64,000 nucleotides of DNA from Hydrogenovibrio halophilus DSM 15072. Lineage in GTDB: Bacteria; Pseudomonadota; Gammaproteobacteria; Thiomicrospirales; Thiomicrospiraceae. The position numbers were made by a program, and so were the translations under genes. The stretch covers positions 1,433,164-1,497,163 of the forward strand of contig NZ_KB913033.1 of NCBI RefSeq assembly GCF_000384235.1, given 5' to 3'. The notes below the pieces were generated by a model. That model was not told the DNA's origin. It made no database searches and saw only the letters and a list, made by a program, of their open reading frames with translations. Below, in pieces: positions 16,838 through 26,190 of this stretch; within the stretch, counting starts at the first letter, position 1, and each line of letters begins with the position of its first letter.

Positions 16838-17901
16838 TCACCGCACCGGCGTTGTTGAAGCAATTGGACCAAGGGGCTTTTCAGCCTGTGCCGTTGCTTC
16901 TGATTTTTGGGGAAGAACCTTTGTATCTGCGTCGAGTGCAGGATGCCTGGCGTGCGCAGATGCGCAGCCTGGGCTATCTGCAGCGCGAACGTTTTGAAAT
17001 GGATGCCAACAACGCCTGCTGGCAGGAACTGCAGATGGAAACCCAGGCCGGCAGCCTGTTTTCCGAACAGCGACTGATCGAACTGGACCTGCCCAAAGGC
17101 TCGCCCGGCAAGGAAGGCGGCGCGTTTTTGCAACAGTGGTTTGCGCAGGCTCCGATCGACCCGCAAACCGGGCAGCCGGAAATCTGTCTGCTGCTACGCT
17201 GTGAAAAGCTGGACTGGCGTCAGCAGAAAGCAAATTGGTTTCAAACCATTGAGCAAAAGGGACTGGTGGCGCAATCCAAACCGATTGAAGGCCAGGCGCT
17301 GACCCGCTGGTGTGGCGACCGGGCACGCGAATCCGGTCTGGAAATGGACCCGGAGGCGGCAGCCATGCTGGCCGAGCGGGTGGAAGGCAATCTGCTCGCG
17401 GCCGATCAGGAAGTGGAAAAGCTTGCCCTGTTTTTTGAAGCCGGGCATCGGCTGACGGTGGCCGACATTGAAAGCAAAGTCGCCGATCAGGCCCATTATC
17501 AATTGTTTGCCTTAAGCACCGCGGCCTTGAAAGGTCAGGTGGACCACGCCTTGCAGATTCTGCACCGCCTGCAGCAGGAAGGGCTGGAAGCGCCGATCGT
17601 GTTATGGCTGCTGGCCAAGGAAGTGCGCCAGCTCAGCGCTTTATCGCAATTGCAGACGCGGATGTCGCTGGGGCAGGCGTTCAAACAGTTGAAAATCTGG
17701 CAGTCGCGGCAGGCCGAATTCAATGCGGCGCTCAGTCGCCATTCGGACCAGACCTGGCGGATCCTGACCCAGCAGGCGCTGGCGATTGATCTGAGCATCA
17801 AAGGCCAGAGCGCCAGCGATCCTTGGCTGGGATTGTCACAGTTGGTGACGCAACTGGCAGGGTCGCAAAGCACTTATTGGAAACTGGACCACAGAGGATA
17901 A
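16834..17901 (+). CDS. holA: DNA polymerase III subunit delta
   Basis: 355 residues. Opens the beta clamp as part of the clamp-loader complex. The N-terminal AAA-like domain has the family motif [20 protein letters not shown], followed by [14 protein letters not shown]; domain II carries [21 protein letters not shown]. No P-loop is present, as expected for delta. The ATG overlaps the lptE stop (ATGA). proA begins two bases after the stop, suggesting one transcript. Confidence 0.93.
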   Translation: MITAPALLKQLDQGAFQPVPLLLIFGEEPLYLRRVQDAWRAQMRSLGYLQRERFEMDANNACWQELQMETQAGSLFSEQRLIELDLPKGSPGKEGGAFLQQWFAQAPIDPQTGQPEICLLLRCEKLDWRQQKANWFQTIEQKGLVAQSKPIEGQALTRWCGDRARESGLEMDPEAAAMLAERVEGNLLAADQEVEKLALFFEAGHRLTVADIESKVADQAHYQLFALSTAALKGQVDHALQILHRLQQEGLEAPIVLWLLAKEVRQLSALSQLQTRMSLGQAFKQLKIWQSRQAEFNAALSRHSDQTWRILTQQALAIDLSIKGQSASDPWLGLSQLVTQLAGSQSTYWKLDHRG

Positions 17902-17902
17902 A

Positions 17903-19171
17903 ATGACCACAACAGATTCGATCAATGCATTGATGCACCAACTGGGCCAGGCCGCTCGCACAGCGGCCACCCAGTTGTCGGTGGCCGATACCGCACAGAA
18001 AAATGCCGCTCTGGAAGCGATTGCGGTCGAAATCGAACGCCGCGCCGAATTTTTGCAGTCGGAAAACGCCCGGGATTTGGACGCTGGCAAGGCCAATGGT
18101 CTGGATGCGGCGATGCTGGATCGACTGACCTTGAGCGACAAGGCCCTGAATGGCATGGTCACCGGCCTGCGTCAGATTGCCGCGCTCAAAGACCCGATTG
18201 GCGAAGTCTCCGATCTGTCGCCTTTGCCTTCGGGGATTGAGGTCGGCAAAATGCGTGTGCCGCTGGGCGTGGTCGGGATCATTTACGAATCGCGCCCCAA
18301 TGTCACCATTGACGCCGCCGCGCTGTGTCTGAAGTCCGGCAATGCCGCGATTCTGCGGGGGGGCTCGGAAGCCAGACATTCCAATCAGGCCCTGGCGCAA
18401 TGCATACAGGCCGGACTCAAAGCCGCCGATCTGCCCGAGGCCGCGGTGCAAGTGGTGCCCACCACCGATCGTGCCGCGGTGGGAGAGTTGATTGCGATGC
18501 CCCAATTTGTGGACGTGATCATCCCGCGTGGCGGCAAAGGGCTGATCGAACGCATCAGCGCCGATGCCCGGGTGCCGGTGATCAAACACCTGGATGGAAT
18601 CTGTCATGTCTACATTGACGATGCCGCCGACGCGGAAAAAGCGCACAGGGTGGCATTCAATGCCAAAACCCATCGTTATGGTGTCTGCAACGCGATGGAA
18701 ACCCTGCTGGTGGCCGAATCGCGCGCCGCCGAAATCCTGCCGCGGCTGGCACAGGCTTTTGAACAGAAAGGGGTGGAACTGCGCGGCTGCGCCCGTACGC
18801 GGGAAATCATTGCCGAGATGAAAGCGGCCACCGACGAAGATTGGGCCACCGAGTATCTGGATGCGATTCTGTCGATCAAAGTGGTCGCGGATGCCAGTGC
18901 GGCGATGGCGCACATTGCCCAGTACAGCTCCGGCCACACCGAATCGATCATCACCGAAAATCTGACCACGGCGCGACGCTTTCTGGCCCAGGTCGATTCC
19001 AGCTCGGTCATGGTCAATGCTTCCACCCGCTTTGCCGATGGCTTTGAGTACGGCTTGGGCGCGGAAATCGGCATCAGCACCGACAAATTTCACGCCCGTG
19101 GCCCGGTCGGACTCGAAGGCCTGACCTCGCAGAAATACATTGTGTTTGGCGACGGCACCATCCGCGAATAG
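17903..19171 (+). CDS. proA: Glutamate-5-semialdehyde dehydrogenase
   Basis: 422 residues. NADPH-dependent reduction of gamma-glutamyl phosphate in proline biosynthesis. Aldehyde-dehydrogenase fold: [45 protein letters not shown], and the catalytic cysteine in [13 protein letters not shown]-terminal signature [36 protein letters not shown] precedes the start. proB is not adjacent. Confidence 0.97.
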   Translation: MTTTDSINALMHQLGQAARTAATQLSVADTAQKNAALEAIAVEIERRAEFLQSENARDLDAGKANGLDAAMLDRLTLSDKALNGMVTGLRQIAALKDPIGEVSDLSPLPSGIEVGKMRVPLGVVGIIYESRPNVTIDAAALCLKSGNAAILRGGSEARHSNQALAQCIQAGLKAADLPEAAVQVVPTTDRAAVGELIAMPQFVDVIIPRGGKGLIERISADARVPVIKHLDGICHVYIDDAADAEKAHRVAFNAKTHRYGVCNAMETLLVAESRAAEILPRLAQAFEQKGVELRGCARTREIIAEMKAATDEDWATEYLDAILSIKVVADASAAMAHIAQYSSGHTESIITENLTTARRFLAQVDSSSVMVNASTRFADGFEYGLGAEIGISTDKFHARGPVGLEGLTSQKYIVFGDGTIRE

Positions 19172-19174
19172 CCT

Positions 19175-20146
19175 ATGACGCGTCTGGCCTATCTCACCGA
19201 CCCGATCATGCAACAGCACCGGGTCGGCTGGGGCCACCCGGAAAATGCCGAGCGCTGGCAGGCGGTGAATCAGGCCTGGCAGGCTTTGCAGGCCGCTGCT
19301 CAAGATCATAATCGACCAGGCCTGGTAGAAATCACACCGACCCCTGCCACGCAGGCCCAAATCGAACGGGTGCATTCCCGTGCTTACCTTCACAAACTGC
19401 AAACGCTCAGCGATGAATTGGATCGTCCTATCCAACTGGACGCCGATACTTGGCTGAGTCCGGACTCGCTGGCGGCGGCGAAAATGGCCGCCGGATGTGG
19501 TCTGACCGCCTTGCAAGCTGTGATGAGCGCAAAGGTGACGCGCGCCTTCTGCAATGTGCGTCCTCCCGGCCACCATGCCGAACCCGGCCAGCCGATGGGC
19601 TTTTGCCTGCTCAATTCGGTCGCCATGGTCGCGGCGGAAGCGCAAACTCAATATGCGCTCAAGCGGGTCGCGTTGGTGGATTTTGATGTGCACCACGGCA
19701 ATGGCACAGAAACCTTTGTGCGCAATCAGTGTCAGAACTCAGAGGGTTCTGGCCTGCTTTACCTATCCAGCTTTCAGGATTCCCTGTTTCCGTTTCCAGA
19801 CACCCACAATGCACCAGGCCTGGTCAAAATGCCATTGCCTGCCCAAACCGATGGGACCGGATTTCGAAAAGCCTGGCTGGAGGAGGGCCTGCCCGCACTG
19901 GCCGCTTTTCAGCCGCAATTACTGATTGTTTCGGCCGGTTTTGATGCGCATCTGGCCGACCCTTTAGGCGGGCTGGCTTTGCGCGAAGACGATTTTTCCT
20001 GGTTGACCGGGCAACTGGTGGCACTTGCGGATAAAACGGCAGAAGGTCGGGTGGTTTCCATGTTGGAAGGCGGTTATGATTTAAAAGCACTGCGCCAAAG
20101 TGCGTTGGCACATCTGCAGGCGCTGTCACCACCAACGACGCAATGA
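19175..20146 (+). CDS. Histone-deacetylase-family hydrolase
   Basis: 323 residues, class II HDAC/AcuC-like zinc deacetylase. Motifs: VGWGHPENAERW near the N-terminus, the charge-relay histidines in RPPGHHAEPGQPMGFC, zinc ligands in VDFDVHHGNGTE and SAGFDAH, and the C-terminal EGGYD. All metal ligands are present. In bacteria such proteins remove acyl groups from lysines or polyamines; the substrate is not predictable. It starts four bases after proA. Two palindrome copies lie in frame (RPGLVE, APGLVK), the first in a variable loop. Confidence 0.9.
   Translation: MTRLAYLTDPIMQQHRVGWGHPENAERWQAVNQAWQALQAAAQDHNRPGLVEITPTPATQAQIERVHSRAYLHKLQTLSDELDRPIQLDADTWLSPDSLAAAKMAAGCGLTALQAVMSAKVTRAFCNVRPPGHHAEPGQPMGFCLLNSVAMVAAEAQTQYALKRVALVDFDVHHGNGTETFVRNQCQNSEGSGLLYLSSFQDSLFPFPDTHNAPGLVKMPLPAQTDGTGFRKAWLEEGLPALAAFQPQLLIVSAGFDAHLADPLGGLALREDDFSWLTGQLVALADKTAEGRVVSMLEGGYDLKALRQSALAHLQALSPPTTQ
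19315..19326. repeat. ACCAGGCCTGGT palindrome inside deacetylase gene (1)
   Basis: Exact core, read R-P-G-L-V. A near copy (ATCAGGCCTGGC) lies at 19270-19281. Confidence 0.95.
19813..19824. repeat. ACCAGGCCTGGT palindrome inside deacetylase gene (2)
   Basis: Exact core, read A-P-G-L-V-K. Confidence 0.95.
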
Positions 20147-20163
20147 ATGATTTAGAGGGCAGA

Positions 20164-20616
20164 ATGAAACGGTTTTTGCTGATTGGTTTGTTATGCAGTC
20201 TGAGTGTGCCGGTCTGGGCAATGGGCGAAGGCATGATCCGCGTGCAAAGCGCGTTTTCGGTGGCTGAAACGCTGGATCGGTTGCAATCGGTTCTGGCGCA
20301 AAAAGGCTTCACCGTGTTTGCGCGGGTCGATCACCGTGCCGGTGGCGAAAAAGTGGATCTGACCATTGCCGACACCGAGGTGCTGATTTTCGGCAACCCC
20401 AAAGCCGGTACCCGTCTGATGCAGTGCGCGCCCAGTGTGGCGATTGATCTGCCAATGAAAGCGCTGGCCTGGCAGGATCAGGCCGGACAGGTCTGGCTGG
20501 CTTACAACGCACCGGATTATCTGCAGCAACGTCACAACATTCAGGGGTGTGACCAGGTCCTGAAAAAAATGCAAAAGGGTCTGCGCAAGCTCACCGCCAA
20601 AGCGGTCACGCCCTGA
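20164..20616 (+). CDS. DUF302 domain protein, exported
   Basis: 150 residues. The start at 20164 has AGAGGGC upstream and gives a signal peptide (MKRFLLIGLLCSLSVPVWA). The DUF302 core follows: VAETLDRLQSVLAQKGFTVFARVDHRAGG, VLIFGNPKAGTRLM, VAIDLPMKALAWQDQAGQVWLAYN. DUF302 proteins are small alpha/beta folds of unclear role, often exported and linked to sulfur or heme metabolism. The overlap with the upstream deacetylase gene hints at a common transcript. Confidence 0.88.
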   Translation: MKRFLLIGLLCSLSVPVWAMGEGMIRVQSAFSVAETLDRLQSVLAQKGFTVFARVDHRAGGEKVDLTIADTEVLIFGNPKAGTRLMQCAPSVAIDLPMKALAWQDQAGQVWLAYNAPDYLQQRHNIQGCDQVLKKMQKGLRKLTAKAVTP

Positions 20617-20708
20617 GTTGCGACGGTATTTAAAAGTTGTGCCAGGGTTACGAGGGTGCTATCGTATCTTTAAAATCAGTAAAACTTCTTGTTGTTTTGG
20701 GGTGTGAG

Positions 20709-21710
20709 ATGGTGTCGAGGGAGCGTCAGAAAATCCTGGGGAGCTTTGGCCTGCTGACCGTTGCGCTGGTCATGGCAATGGCCGTTGCGCTCTTCAGCGC
20801 CTGCGCCAAACCGCCACAGGAGCTTCGGATCAGTTCTCTGCTGTGGCCGGGCTATGAACCGCTGGTCTTGGCGGAAACACTCAATTATTTTGATGAGGCA
20901 CCCATTCGGGTTCTGGATTATCTGTCCAATACCGACGCCATGGCCGCGTTCAAAAACCACCGCCTGGAAGCCGGAGCCTTTACTCTGGATGAAACCCTCC
21001 AGCTCCTGGCCGATGGGGTCGATGTTCAGGTAGTATTGATCATGGACACGTCGCATGGGGGCGATGTGATTGTGGCCAACCCCGACATTGCCAGTGTGAA
21101 AGCTCTGAAAGGCCATGCCGTGGCGGTGGAAAGTTCGGCCGTGGGGGCGTATGTGTTGCAACGGGCGCTGGGTTTAAACGGTCTGACACTGGACGACATC
21201 CGGGTAAAAACCACTCATGCCATGGAGCAGAAACAGGCGTTTGAGCATGGCCAGGTGGCCGCCGCCGTCAGCTTTGATCCGTATCGAACCCAGCTTTTGC
21301 AAACGGGCAAACACACCATTTTTGATTCCACCCAGATTGCGGATGAAATACTGGATGTGCTGGTGGTCCGCACCGATGTGATCGAGCAGTCTCCCGAGCT
21401 GGTCCGCACCTTGGTGGCAGGCTGGTTCAAGGCATTGGACTATCAGCGCCGCTACCCGGAAAACGCCGCCGGATACGCTTTGCCGCGATACAAGGTGTCC
21501 CTGGAAACCTATCTGGATTCCCTCTCAGGCTTGCGCTTTACCTCTCTGGCGAAAAACCGGCGTTTGCTCGCGCCGTCTGACAGCCCTTTGCATGCGCTGG
21601 AACCCAAACTCAAAAAGGCGTTGATCAAGCTCGGACTGGTTGACGCCGCCCTGCAAGAAACCGCTCTGCTGAAAGGCCATTTAAACCATGCATTTTTACC
21701 GACTCCTTAA
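20709..21710 (+). CDS. ABC-type substrate-binding lipoprotein (NMT1/SsuA-like)
   Basis: 333 residues from the ATG at 20709. The N-terminal hydrophobic segment ends in a lipobox-like FSAC, so it is probably a periplasm-facing lipoprotein. The periplasmic-binding fold shows LLWPGYEPLVLAE, YLSNTDAMAAFKNHRLEAGAFTLDETL and KGHAVAVESSAVGAYVL, as in nitrate/sulfonate/taurine-type (NMT1) proteins. No permease or ATPase is nearby; the next gene, overlapping by 23 bases, is a GGDEF/EAL protein. This suggests ligand sensing instead of transport. Ligand unknown. Confidence 0.8.
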   Translation: MVSRERQKILGSFGLLTVALVMAMAVALFSACAKPPQELRISSLLWPGYEPLVLAETLNYFDEAPIRVLDYLSNTDAMAAFKNHRLEAGAFTLDETLQLLADGVDVQVVLIMDTSHGGDVIVANPDIASVKALKGHAVAVESSAVGAYVLQRALGLNGLTLDDIRVKTTHAMEQKQAFEHGQVAAAVSFDPYRTQLLQTGKHTIFDSTQIADEILDVLVVRTDVIEQSPELVRTLVAGWFKALDYQRRYPENAAGYALPRYKVSLETYLDSLSGLRFTSLAKNRRLLAPSDSPLHALEPKLKKALIKLGLVDAALQETALLKGHLNHAFLPTP

Positions 21711-23772
21711 TCTGGCCAAAATGCCGGTGGCGCTGGCATTTCTGGTGGTGATGGTGACCACAGCGCTGCTGGCCGGGGCACTGAGTTATGGATTGAGTTA
21801 TCTGGAACAGCGAGCCCTGTTGGTCGATACCCGTCTGGAAGCCGCCCAGCAACGGCTGGTTGAGCTGCAGGGAACGGTCAATGATTTCAATCGGCGCGAC
21901 AATCACCACGCCATCACCCGGGAAGTGTCTCGTTTGACTTCCAACAAACATCTCAAACGGGTGGCGATTGTGGGGGCCGACGGCGAAATACACCATGCCT
22001 CGCGCGCAGGGATGCGCAACATGCCAGTGACGCGCTTTCCGCAGATTGAATCGGTTTTGCGCCAGCTGGATCGCGATGACAGTGGGCGGGTACAGGTGAA
22101 CGTTGCCAAAGACGGCCGTTCTGTGATCGGGGCCTTGCCGCTGGAACCTTTGTCGCAGGCAGCCGATGTGCGCCAGTTTCAACAGGCCTACTTGTATGCC
22201 GAGTTTGACCTGACGGGCGATCTTGCCTTGCTGCGTTATCATCATCAGAACAGTCTGGTGTACATCGGGCTGGCGGTGCTGTTGCTGTTGGGGCTGAGTT
22301 TTGCCTTGCTCTATCTGGGCATCAAGCATTCCATCCAGAAAATACTGATCGGCACCCGCAAACTCGCCAAAGGCGATTATGCTTATCGCATTGCGTTAAA
22401 CGAACCCAATGAATTCGGTCAGATTGCCGATGAAATCGATCGGATGGCCGAGTCTCTGGAGGCCAACACCCGTGAATTGACCTATCTGGCGGAACGGGAC
22501 CTTTTGACCGGCCTGACCAATCGCTACAAGCTGTATCAGTTGCTGGAAAAACGCATTGAGCAGGACCCAGACACCCCTTTTGCCTTGTTGTTCATTGATC
22601 TGGACCGCTTCAAGATCATCAACGACACGCTGGGACACCAGAATGGCGATGCGTACCTCAAAGTGATTGCCCAGAGGCTGCAGGAAGCGCTGTCTGCTGA
22701 GGACATCGTCGCCCGTTTTGGCGGGGACGAATTTCTGGTGGTGCTGGAGTCGGCCAGCAAGGATCAGATCCATGCCACCACAAAAACACTGATCGATGTG
22801 CTATCCAAACGGGTGGTCATTCAGGAGCAGAAACTGTTCACCTCTTCCAGCATCGGGATCGCGCTGTATCCGAGCGATGGGGAAAGCATTCATGAACTGA
22901 TCAAGGCCGCCGACATTGCCATGTATCAGGTCAAATCGAATGATGCACTGCGCTGGAGTTTCTATCACGAATCCTTCGACAACAACAGCATCAACTATCT
23001 GGCCTTTCGAACCTACATCAAGCAGGCCATTGAATCGGGACTGGTCACGCCGGTGTTTCAACCGCAAGTGGATGCACGTACCAACGAGGTGGTCGGTTAC
23101 GAAGCGCTGGCCCGGATGCAGGACGAGCGCGGTCAGTGGATCAGCCCGGCGCAGTTTCTGCCGGTGATCGAAGAAAATGGCTGGATGGTTGAGTTTTCCA
23201 ATGTCATGTACACCAATGCCATGATGAAATTCGAGCATTGGTTGTATGACGCGCCACTGGCGGGGCGTCCGACTCTGTCGTTAAACCTGACCACCATGCA
23301 GCTCAACCATAACGACTTTTTCAAGGATCTGGACCGATTGTTGAACGCGTTTCCTCAAACGGCCAAGCTACTGGAGCTGGAAATCACGGAAGGGATTTTT
23401 ATCGGCAACATTGCTTCCAAGCTGCCGGTTCTGCATTCGATCAAGCGCCGTGGCATTCAGATTGCGATTGACGATTTCGGCACCGGTTATTCGTCGTTGA
23501 GTTATCTCAAAAAGCTGCCGCTGGATCGATTGAAAATCGACAAGTCGTTTGTGCAGGACATTGACCTCGATGGCGATCTCAATGGCAACGCCATCATCGA
23601 AACCATCATTGCGATGGCCTCGAAACTGGGGTTGTCGGTGGTCTCCGAAGGGGTTGAAACCCAGGAACAGCTGGATTTTCTCCAGGCCGAATCCTGCCAC
23701 ATCATCCAAGGGTATTTCACAGGCCGTCCCGGCCCGTTACCGCCACGGCCGGAGCTAGAGAAAAGCCAATAA
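21688..23772 (+). CDS. Membrane GGDEF-EAL cyclic-di-GMP enzyme with HAMP
   Basis: 694 residues. TM helix about 12-35, periplasmic domain about 36-190, second TM about 192-212, HAMP about 213-265, then GGDEF with an intact FGGDEF (345-349), then EAL with E472-A-L, DDFGTGYSS (D595, D596), K616 and EGVET. Both catalytic sites look competent, so it could make or degrade cyclic di-GMP. The overlap with the binding-lipoprotein gene implies that the periplasmic partner controls it. It lacks a PAS domain. Confidence 0.93.
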   Translation: MHFYRLLNLAKMPVALAFLVVMVTTALLAGALSYGLSYLEQRALLVDTRLEAAQQRLVELQGTVNDFNRRDNHHAITREVSRLTSNKHLKRVAIVGADGEIHHASRAGMRNMPVTRFPQIESVLRQLDRDDSGRVQVNVAKDGRSVIGALPLEPLSQAADVRQFQQAYLYAEFDLTGDLALLRYHHQNSLVYIGLAVLLLLGLSFALLYLGIKHSIQKILIGTRKLAKGDYAYRIALNEPNEFGQIADEIDRMAESLEANTRELTYLAERDLLTGLTNRYKLYQLLEKRIEQDPDTPFALLFIDLDRFKIINDTLGHQNGDAYLKVIAQRLQEALSAEDIVARFGGDEFLVVLESASKDQIHATTKTLIDVLSKRVVIQEQKLFTSSSIGIALYPSDGESIHELIKAADIAMYQVKSNDALRWSFYHESFDNNSINYLAFRTYIKQAIESGLVTPVFQPQVDARTNEVVGYEALARMQDERGQWISPAQFLPVIEENGWMVEFSNVMYTNAMMKFEHWLYDAPLAGRPTLSLNLTTMQLNHNDFFKDLDRLLNAFPQTAKLLELEITEGIFIGNIASKLPVLHSIKRRGIQIAIDDFGTGYSSLSYLKKLPLDRLKIDKSFVQDIDLDGDLNGNAIIETIIAMASKLGLSVVSEGVETQEQLDFLQAESCHIIQGYFTGRPGPLPPRPELEKSQ

Positions 23773-23918
23773 ATCCAGGCCATATTTGCCTGAGTGGATC
23801 GTTGCGCTTTCAGAAAAAATCTGTAACCAATGCAAAAGGGTCTGCCTAAGCGCATGGATAGGCTTCCAACCAAAAGATGTTTTGCAATGATGTTGCGCGT
23901 TGCGCTACAATTACTGGG

Positions 23919-24197
23919 ATGATTCAATCTTTTAAGCATAAAGGCTTGGAACGGTTCTTTTTGACTGGAAACCGGTCGGGCATTCAACCGCGACATGCCA
24001 AAAAACTGACCATGCAATTGGCGGCGATTCATACGGCTTCACAGATCGAAGACATTGACTTGCCCGGTTATCAATTGCATTCGCTCAAAGGGTCCCGCGC
24101 CAATTTATGGTCTGTTTCGGTCAACGGCAATTGGCGAATCACGTTTGAATTTGAAAATGGCCATGCCTTTATTCTGAATTACGAGGATTACCACTGA
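23919..24197 (+). CDS. higB: HigB-family mRNA interferase toxin
   Basis: 92 residues. Typical HigB: MIQSFKHKGLERFFLTGNRSGIQ, HAKKLTMQLAAIHTASQIEDIDLPGYQLHSLKG, and the catalytic WSVSVNGNWRITFEF ending NYEDYH. In the family it is a RelE-fold RNase acting on translated mRNA. A possible -10 (TACAAT, 23906-23911) lies only seven bases before the ATG, with TTGCAA 18 bp upstream of it, so the message may be leaderless. The higA ATG overlaps the stop (TGATG). Confidence 0.92.
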   Translation: MIQSFKHKGLERFFLTGNRSGIQPRHAKKLTMQLAAIHTASQIEDIDLPGYQLHSLKGSRANLWSVSVNGNWRITFEFENGHAFILNYEDYH

Positions 24198-24481
24198 TGC
24201 AAATGCACAAACCGCCTCACCCGGGAGAATTCATCCGGTCAACTTATCTCGAGCCTTTGGGACTGTCGGTGAGAGGGTTGGCGAAAAGCCTCGCGGTAGC
24301 ACCTTCAACTCTGAACCGTATTTTAAAAGGTCAAAGCGGTCTTTCACCGGAAATGGCATTGCGTTTGTCCAGGGTGCTGGGGAGAACCCCTGAAAGCTGG
24401 ATGAACTTGCAGGATCAGTATGAATTGTTTCTGGCGCGGCAGCGGCTGACGTTAGACGATTTAACCCCGGTCGCTCTCTGA
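24197..24481 (+). CDS. higA: HigA-family antitoxin
   Basis: 94 residues. Begins MHKPPHPGEFIRSTYLEPLGLSVRGLAKSLAVAPSTLNRILKGQSGLSPEMALRLSRVLG, the HigA/XRE helix-turn-helix. The family neutralises HigB and represses the toxin-first operon. Complete and coupled to higB by a one-base overlap. Confidence 0.93.
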   Translation: MQMHKPPHPGEFIRSTYLEPLGLSVRGLAKSLAVAPSTLNRILKGQSGLSPEMALRLSRVLGRTPESWMNLQDQYELFLARQRLTLDDLTPVAL

Positions 24482-24515
24482 TGGCCATGCGATCTTTCAA
24501 ACAGCTCTGTTCAGG

Positions 24516-25286
24516 CTATTTGATCTGATTTTTGCCAGCCAGTTTCTCCACGCTTTCTCTGTGCGTCTGTTGGCGCTGCTTTTTGCCGAAGTCGACGTTG
24601 TTGCAGGTGTAACATTCTTCTTTGAAAATTTTGAGCTTGGCCAGTAGCCAGTGGAATTTGCAGCCCCAGCAGAAGCCAAAAGCGGCTTCTGACAGCATGA
24701 ACAGCAGGCAGACATACACCAGCAGCGGAATCCAGCCGGGCATGAAATTTTCATTTGTGGGCAGCAATGTGGTGGCCGTCAGGTTGTTGACAAACCGGGC
24801 AAAACTGTCCGGGTTGAAAAACAGCAGGCAGGCGGTGATCATGATCGCGCCAATGGTCCAGGCAAAACGCTTGGGCTTGAGCGGTTCCCATTTGGGCTCG
24901 TCATGCCGGGTCAGAAATGCGGTCAGATGAATGGTTGGTGACAGGTAAGCGGTGCGCACCCACATCCCCGCCAGCATTTCAAACAGGCCATAGAACAATA
25001 CCCAGGTGGGAATGGTGAAATCGTAAACGGTGCGATAGGCGAGCACTTCGTACAGCACATTGAAATTCTCGGTCATTTCAAAGGTTTCCTGCGGTGTCTG
25101 TCCGCTCCATACCTGCCAGCTTGGGCTTAATACGGTGGTGTAGAGCACATACACCATGTACACCGGAAGCATCAGTAACAGCGTGGCCCGCATTTGCACG
25201 GCACGGCCATTGATGAAGATCATGTCTTCGTGTTTGTCCCGGAACCACAGGTGTTGCAGGTGATGTTTAAGGTAATAACGCCACAT
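24516..25286 (-). CDS. DUF4395-like multi-pass membrane protein
   Basis: 256 residues from the ATG at 25286. Several hydrophobic helices are visible (LLLMLPVYMVYVLY, PTWVLFYGLFEMLAGM, WTIGAIMITACLLFF, PLLVYVCLLFMLSEAAFGFC). The C-terminal motif GFCWGCKFHWLLAKLK followed by CYTCNN resembles the FCxGC motif of DUF4395 proteins, often found beside thiol/sulfur-trafficking genes. The N-terminus (YYLKHHLQHLWFRDKHEDMIFINGRAVQ) is cytoplasmic. The Cys clusters suggest metal or thiol chemistry; this is inference. Confidence 0.7.
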   Translation of the reverse strand: MWRYYLKHHLQHLWFRDKHEDMIFINGRAVQMRATLLLMLPVYMVYVLYTTVLSPSWQVWSGQTPQETFEMTENFNVLYEVLAYRTVYDFTIPTWVLFYGLFEMLAGMWVRTAYLSPTIHLTAFLTRHDEPKWEPLKPKRFAWTIGAIMITACLLFFNPDSFARFVNNLTATTLLPTNENFMPGWIPLLVYVCLLFMLSEAAFGFCWGCKFHWLLAKLKIFKEECYTCNNVDFGKKQRQQTHRESVEKLAGKNQIK

Positions 25287-25437
25287 GATCGACTCCAAAA
25301 CGTTTGTGACTGATTTGTAACATTTATTGTAACCCCATTGCCCGCAAAGAAAAGCGTTTGCCTCTGGAAATTCGTGGGTTCCATGATTGCTGCAAAGTTC
25401 GTAGGCTTTCCTGGGGTTTTTGGGCAGGGCGTTCGTG

Positions 25438-26157
25438 TCAGGTGGGTGCTTTGCGGGTCAGATACCAGAAGTAATGCAGGCTCAGGCTCAAATTCAACAG
25501 GGCGGGCACCACCAGTGCAAAAAGGCCGAAATGGGGCCAGAGCGCGAGTCCCATGATGCCGCCCAGGATAAAACCGGTTAAAATGGCAAACAACAAACGC
25601 GCCTGCCAGGGCAGACGCTGTTTGTGTTTGACGCGCTGCGCCAGAAACACCCCGATATCGGTCACAATTCCGGTGACATGGGTGGTGCGGATTTGCAGCC
25701 CCTTGTAACTGGCGACCATGGCATTTTGCAGACCGCAGGCCAGGGCGCTGATCCAGACGGCGGCGATGGTGTGGTCAAACCAACTCATGGCGGCGGCCAC
25801 ACTGAGAATGATCGCATTGAGAGAAAACGCCACGCCATAGCTTCTGTCTTCAAAATAATGGGCGTGACCAATCAGCCAGCCGGACAGAAACGCGCCGGTG
25901 ACAAAAGCGAACAGAATGCCAAGGGCCTGAATCAGTTCGACCCAGTGCCAGCCGTACAGCGAATCGCTGATATGAGTGGCGACCCCGGTCATCTGGCTGA
26001 CGGGCAAGCCGAAGGCGACAAAAATCACGCTGTTGATCAGACCGGCCATTGCCGCCATGATCAGGGCGATCCACATCACCCAGCGTCTGGAAAAATGGTC
26101 ATCTCGGGCAGGATAAGGCATAAGGCAAAGCATAGCCCCTTGTCGTTCATTCATCAA
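25438..26157 (-). CDS. YoaK family (DUF1275) membrane protein
   Basis: 239 residues, six or seven predicted helices. Family motifs include AGLINSVIFVAFGLPVSQMTGVATHISDSL near residues 38-66 and ACGLQNAMVASYKGLQIRTTHVTGIVTDIG. The DUF1275/YoaK family has no assigned biochemical role and is often considered a transporter-like fold. Start could be the ATG at 26157 or a following one. Divergent from the LysE-type gene at 26191, with only 33 bp between. Confidence 0.88.
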   Translation of the reverse strand: MMNERQGAMLCLMPYPARDDHFSRRWVMWIALIMAAMAGLINSVIFVAFGLPVSQMTGVATHISDSLYGWHWVELIQALGILFAFVTGAFLSGWLIGHAHYFEDRSYGVAFSLNAIILSVAAAMSWFDHTIAAVWISALACGLQNAMVASYKGLQIRTTHVTGIVTDIGVFLAQRVKHKQRLPWQARLLFAILTGFILGGIMGLALWPHFGLFALVVPALLNLSLSLHYFWYLTRKAPT

Positions 26158-26190
26158 GCAAAGGTATTACCCAATCTATGAAAGAGTCTT

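Noticed and set aside
17798-19696. Long antisense frame across proA and the deacetylase gene
   Set aside because: It overlaps two well-supported genes and shows no family motif; a codon-bias shadow.
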